A DNA stretch of 64,000 nt from contig JAAONU010000123.1 in assembly GCA_012932295.1 (NCBI GenBank), positions 5,022,001-5,086,000 of the forward strand, written 5' to 3'. This document shows, piece by piece, positions 62,831-64,000 of the stretch; within the stretch, counting starts at the first letter, position 1, and each line of letters begins with the position of its first letter. The position numbers were made by a program, and so were the translations under genes. The notes below the pieces were generated by a model that made no database searches, was not told the DNA's origin, and was given only the letters and a program-made list of their open reading frames with translations. Source of the DNA: Cyclina sinensis (Eukaryota; Mollusca; Bivalvia; Venerida; Veneridae).

Positions 62831-64000
62831 CACCCCCCTCTGTTAAACCCTCCCGCCTGAAATTTTTCATTATTTTAATACATAGGTACTTGACCCCCCC
62901 CCCACACACACACACAAATTTTTTTCACTTGAGCCTGTTGTTTAACTTAGTTATAATCTATTATCCAGCACTGAGAAAAGTGGAGTGTGCTTTTTAAGCA
63001 CCTGTTAATGTACAGTATTTTTATGACAATACAGCAGAATGTTGAGACATCCCTGTCCTATGGACACATCTGTAGTCTTGGCGTTTTTTTTCCGTTTTCA
63101 TTAAGTTTTTGTGTTTGTATTTTTAATTTCAATTATTCTTATAGATTCATGTGGTGAAAGGGAAAGTTTGTGTTATTTGTTTGAGCTTTTTTTCTGATTT
63201 ATACAAGGTGTTAAAAAGGTCAAGTACATTATATATTCAGTACTGTCCATATAGTATTGCAACAAACTGATTTTAAATTTTCTCCTTTTACTTGTATTGT
63301 TCTTGTATCTGTTAGGGCCATTTCTGTAAAACTAACATCAAACTGAAGAATGCAAGCTCCACAGGGTGTGTGCATGACACACTCTAAAAGTAACTTATGA
63401 TATATATATATATATATTTCATTGGCTGATTCTCTATAAAATGAGCAATAACTGGTATTTTTAAAAATAATATAATTTTAAAAATGTCTCCTTTGGGCAC
63501 ATTGGACCTAAGAAAGTGTTCAACGTTAATAAACGGCTCACCAACCAAACATCGTACAACTCTCCAGTTAGTTTTATTTTTCATGTATTAAGTTTACTAA
63601 TTTTACACCAAATGTTTGAATGACACCTTGACATTGGGGGCATGATTCGTCTATTTATCATTCAGTTCTAAATGATTTTGAAGGAAAGGGGACACTTAAA
63701 ATTTTAAGATATGCCTCTAGGTCTTTTAAAAGTGCCTTTGCTTTGGTGATACATATGTTTTACTGGAATGGCCCTTACTGTTCTTGCTACAAAGATAGCT
63801 CTTAAATGCCAATTTCTTAGTTAAACATTCACAACATACTTTACTGTATTAAAATGTTTCTAATTCAAACTGGGACAGGTGTACAAAATTACTGAGAAAG
63901 GTCTGCTGAAAGAAAAGTTGATATTTTCTAATACATATTAAATGTGATTTAAGGGAGGAATAACAAATAACAGACTAGAACTTTCTGACAAGCATTATGT
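62831..64000. other. No gene recognised; TA microsatellite and AATAAA signal
   Basis: C-run near 62894-62904, a (TA)n tract at about 63402-63418, and an AATAAA at 63528-63533 that could be a poly-A signal for a very long LTA4H 3' UTR or be incidental. No coding exon was seen. Confidence 0.4.

Noticed and set aside
1..64000. Autonomous transposon, retroelement or endogenous virus genes
   Set aside because: No reverse transcriptase, integrase, transposase or Rep/helicase motif was seen in any frame; all elements appear non-autonomous.

Overview
The window is animal nuclear DNA: AT-rich, intron-dominated, with GT-AG split genes and about half or more of the sequence in repeats. The repeat families (tandem-unit elements opening with GCTCACCTGAG and closing with a short hairpin plus CTCTTGT, a tRNA-derived SINE with a Meta-type tail, and many MITEs) are typical of bivalve molluscs. 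A clam-like (heterodont) bivalve is the best guess; the species cannot be fixed from sequence alone.

One gene can be assembled completely. A plus-strand leukotriene A4 hydrolase/aminopeptidase (LTA4H, M1 zinc metallopeptidase) runs from a start codon at 21798 to a stop at 59493. Sixteen coding-exon positions give 613 residues, against 611 in the human enzyme. All junctions are GT-AG and in phase, and all zinc-binding and main catalytic residues are present. A non-coding first exon ending at 19770 and a promoter with a TCACGTGA E-box and an ETS-like site are inferred near 19.6 kb. The exon encoding the third zinc ligand exists in two tandem versions (10a and 10b), both 115 bp, in the same phase, both with good splice sites. 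Their length does not allow both to be included in frame, so they look like mutually exclusive alternative exons.

On the minus strand at 8669-8941 lies the first coding exon of a second gene, probably a TRPV-family cation channel. Its other exons are not visible and presumably lie left of the window. The two genes are arranged head to head.

Layout: 1-8.6 kb holds repeats and MITEs, including a Harbinger-like foldback element built of inverted satellite arms, within or beside the TRPV-like gene's first intron. 8.7-8.9 kb is the TRPV-like exon. 9-19.5 kb is intergenic or 5' intronic, with a 22-bp minisatellite, MITEs and minus-oriented repeats. 19.6-59.5 kb is LTA4H, its introns packed with nested non-autonomous elements. 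59.5-64 kb is 3' UTR or downstream sequence plus more elements. No autonomous transposase, reverse transcriptase or Rep/helicase ORF was seen.

The most unusual points are the LTA4H exon 10a/10b pair and a 32-bp satellite upstream of exon 14 whose unit reproduces that exon's 3' splice site and first ~16 bases. Two 445-bp TTAA-flanked MITE copies also carry an internal tRNA-like Pol III promoter, and several unrelated repeat families share one end architecture.
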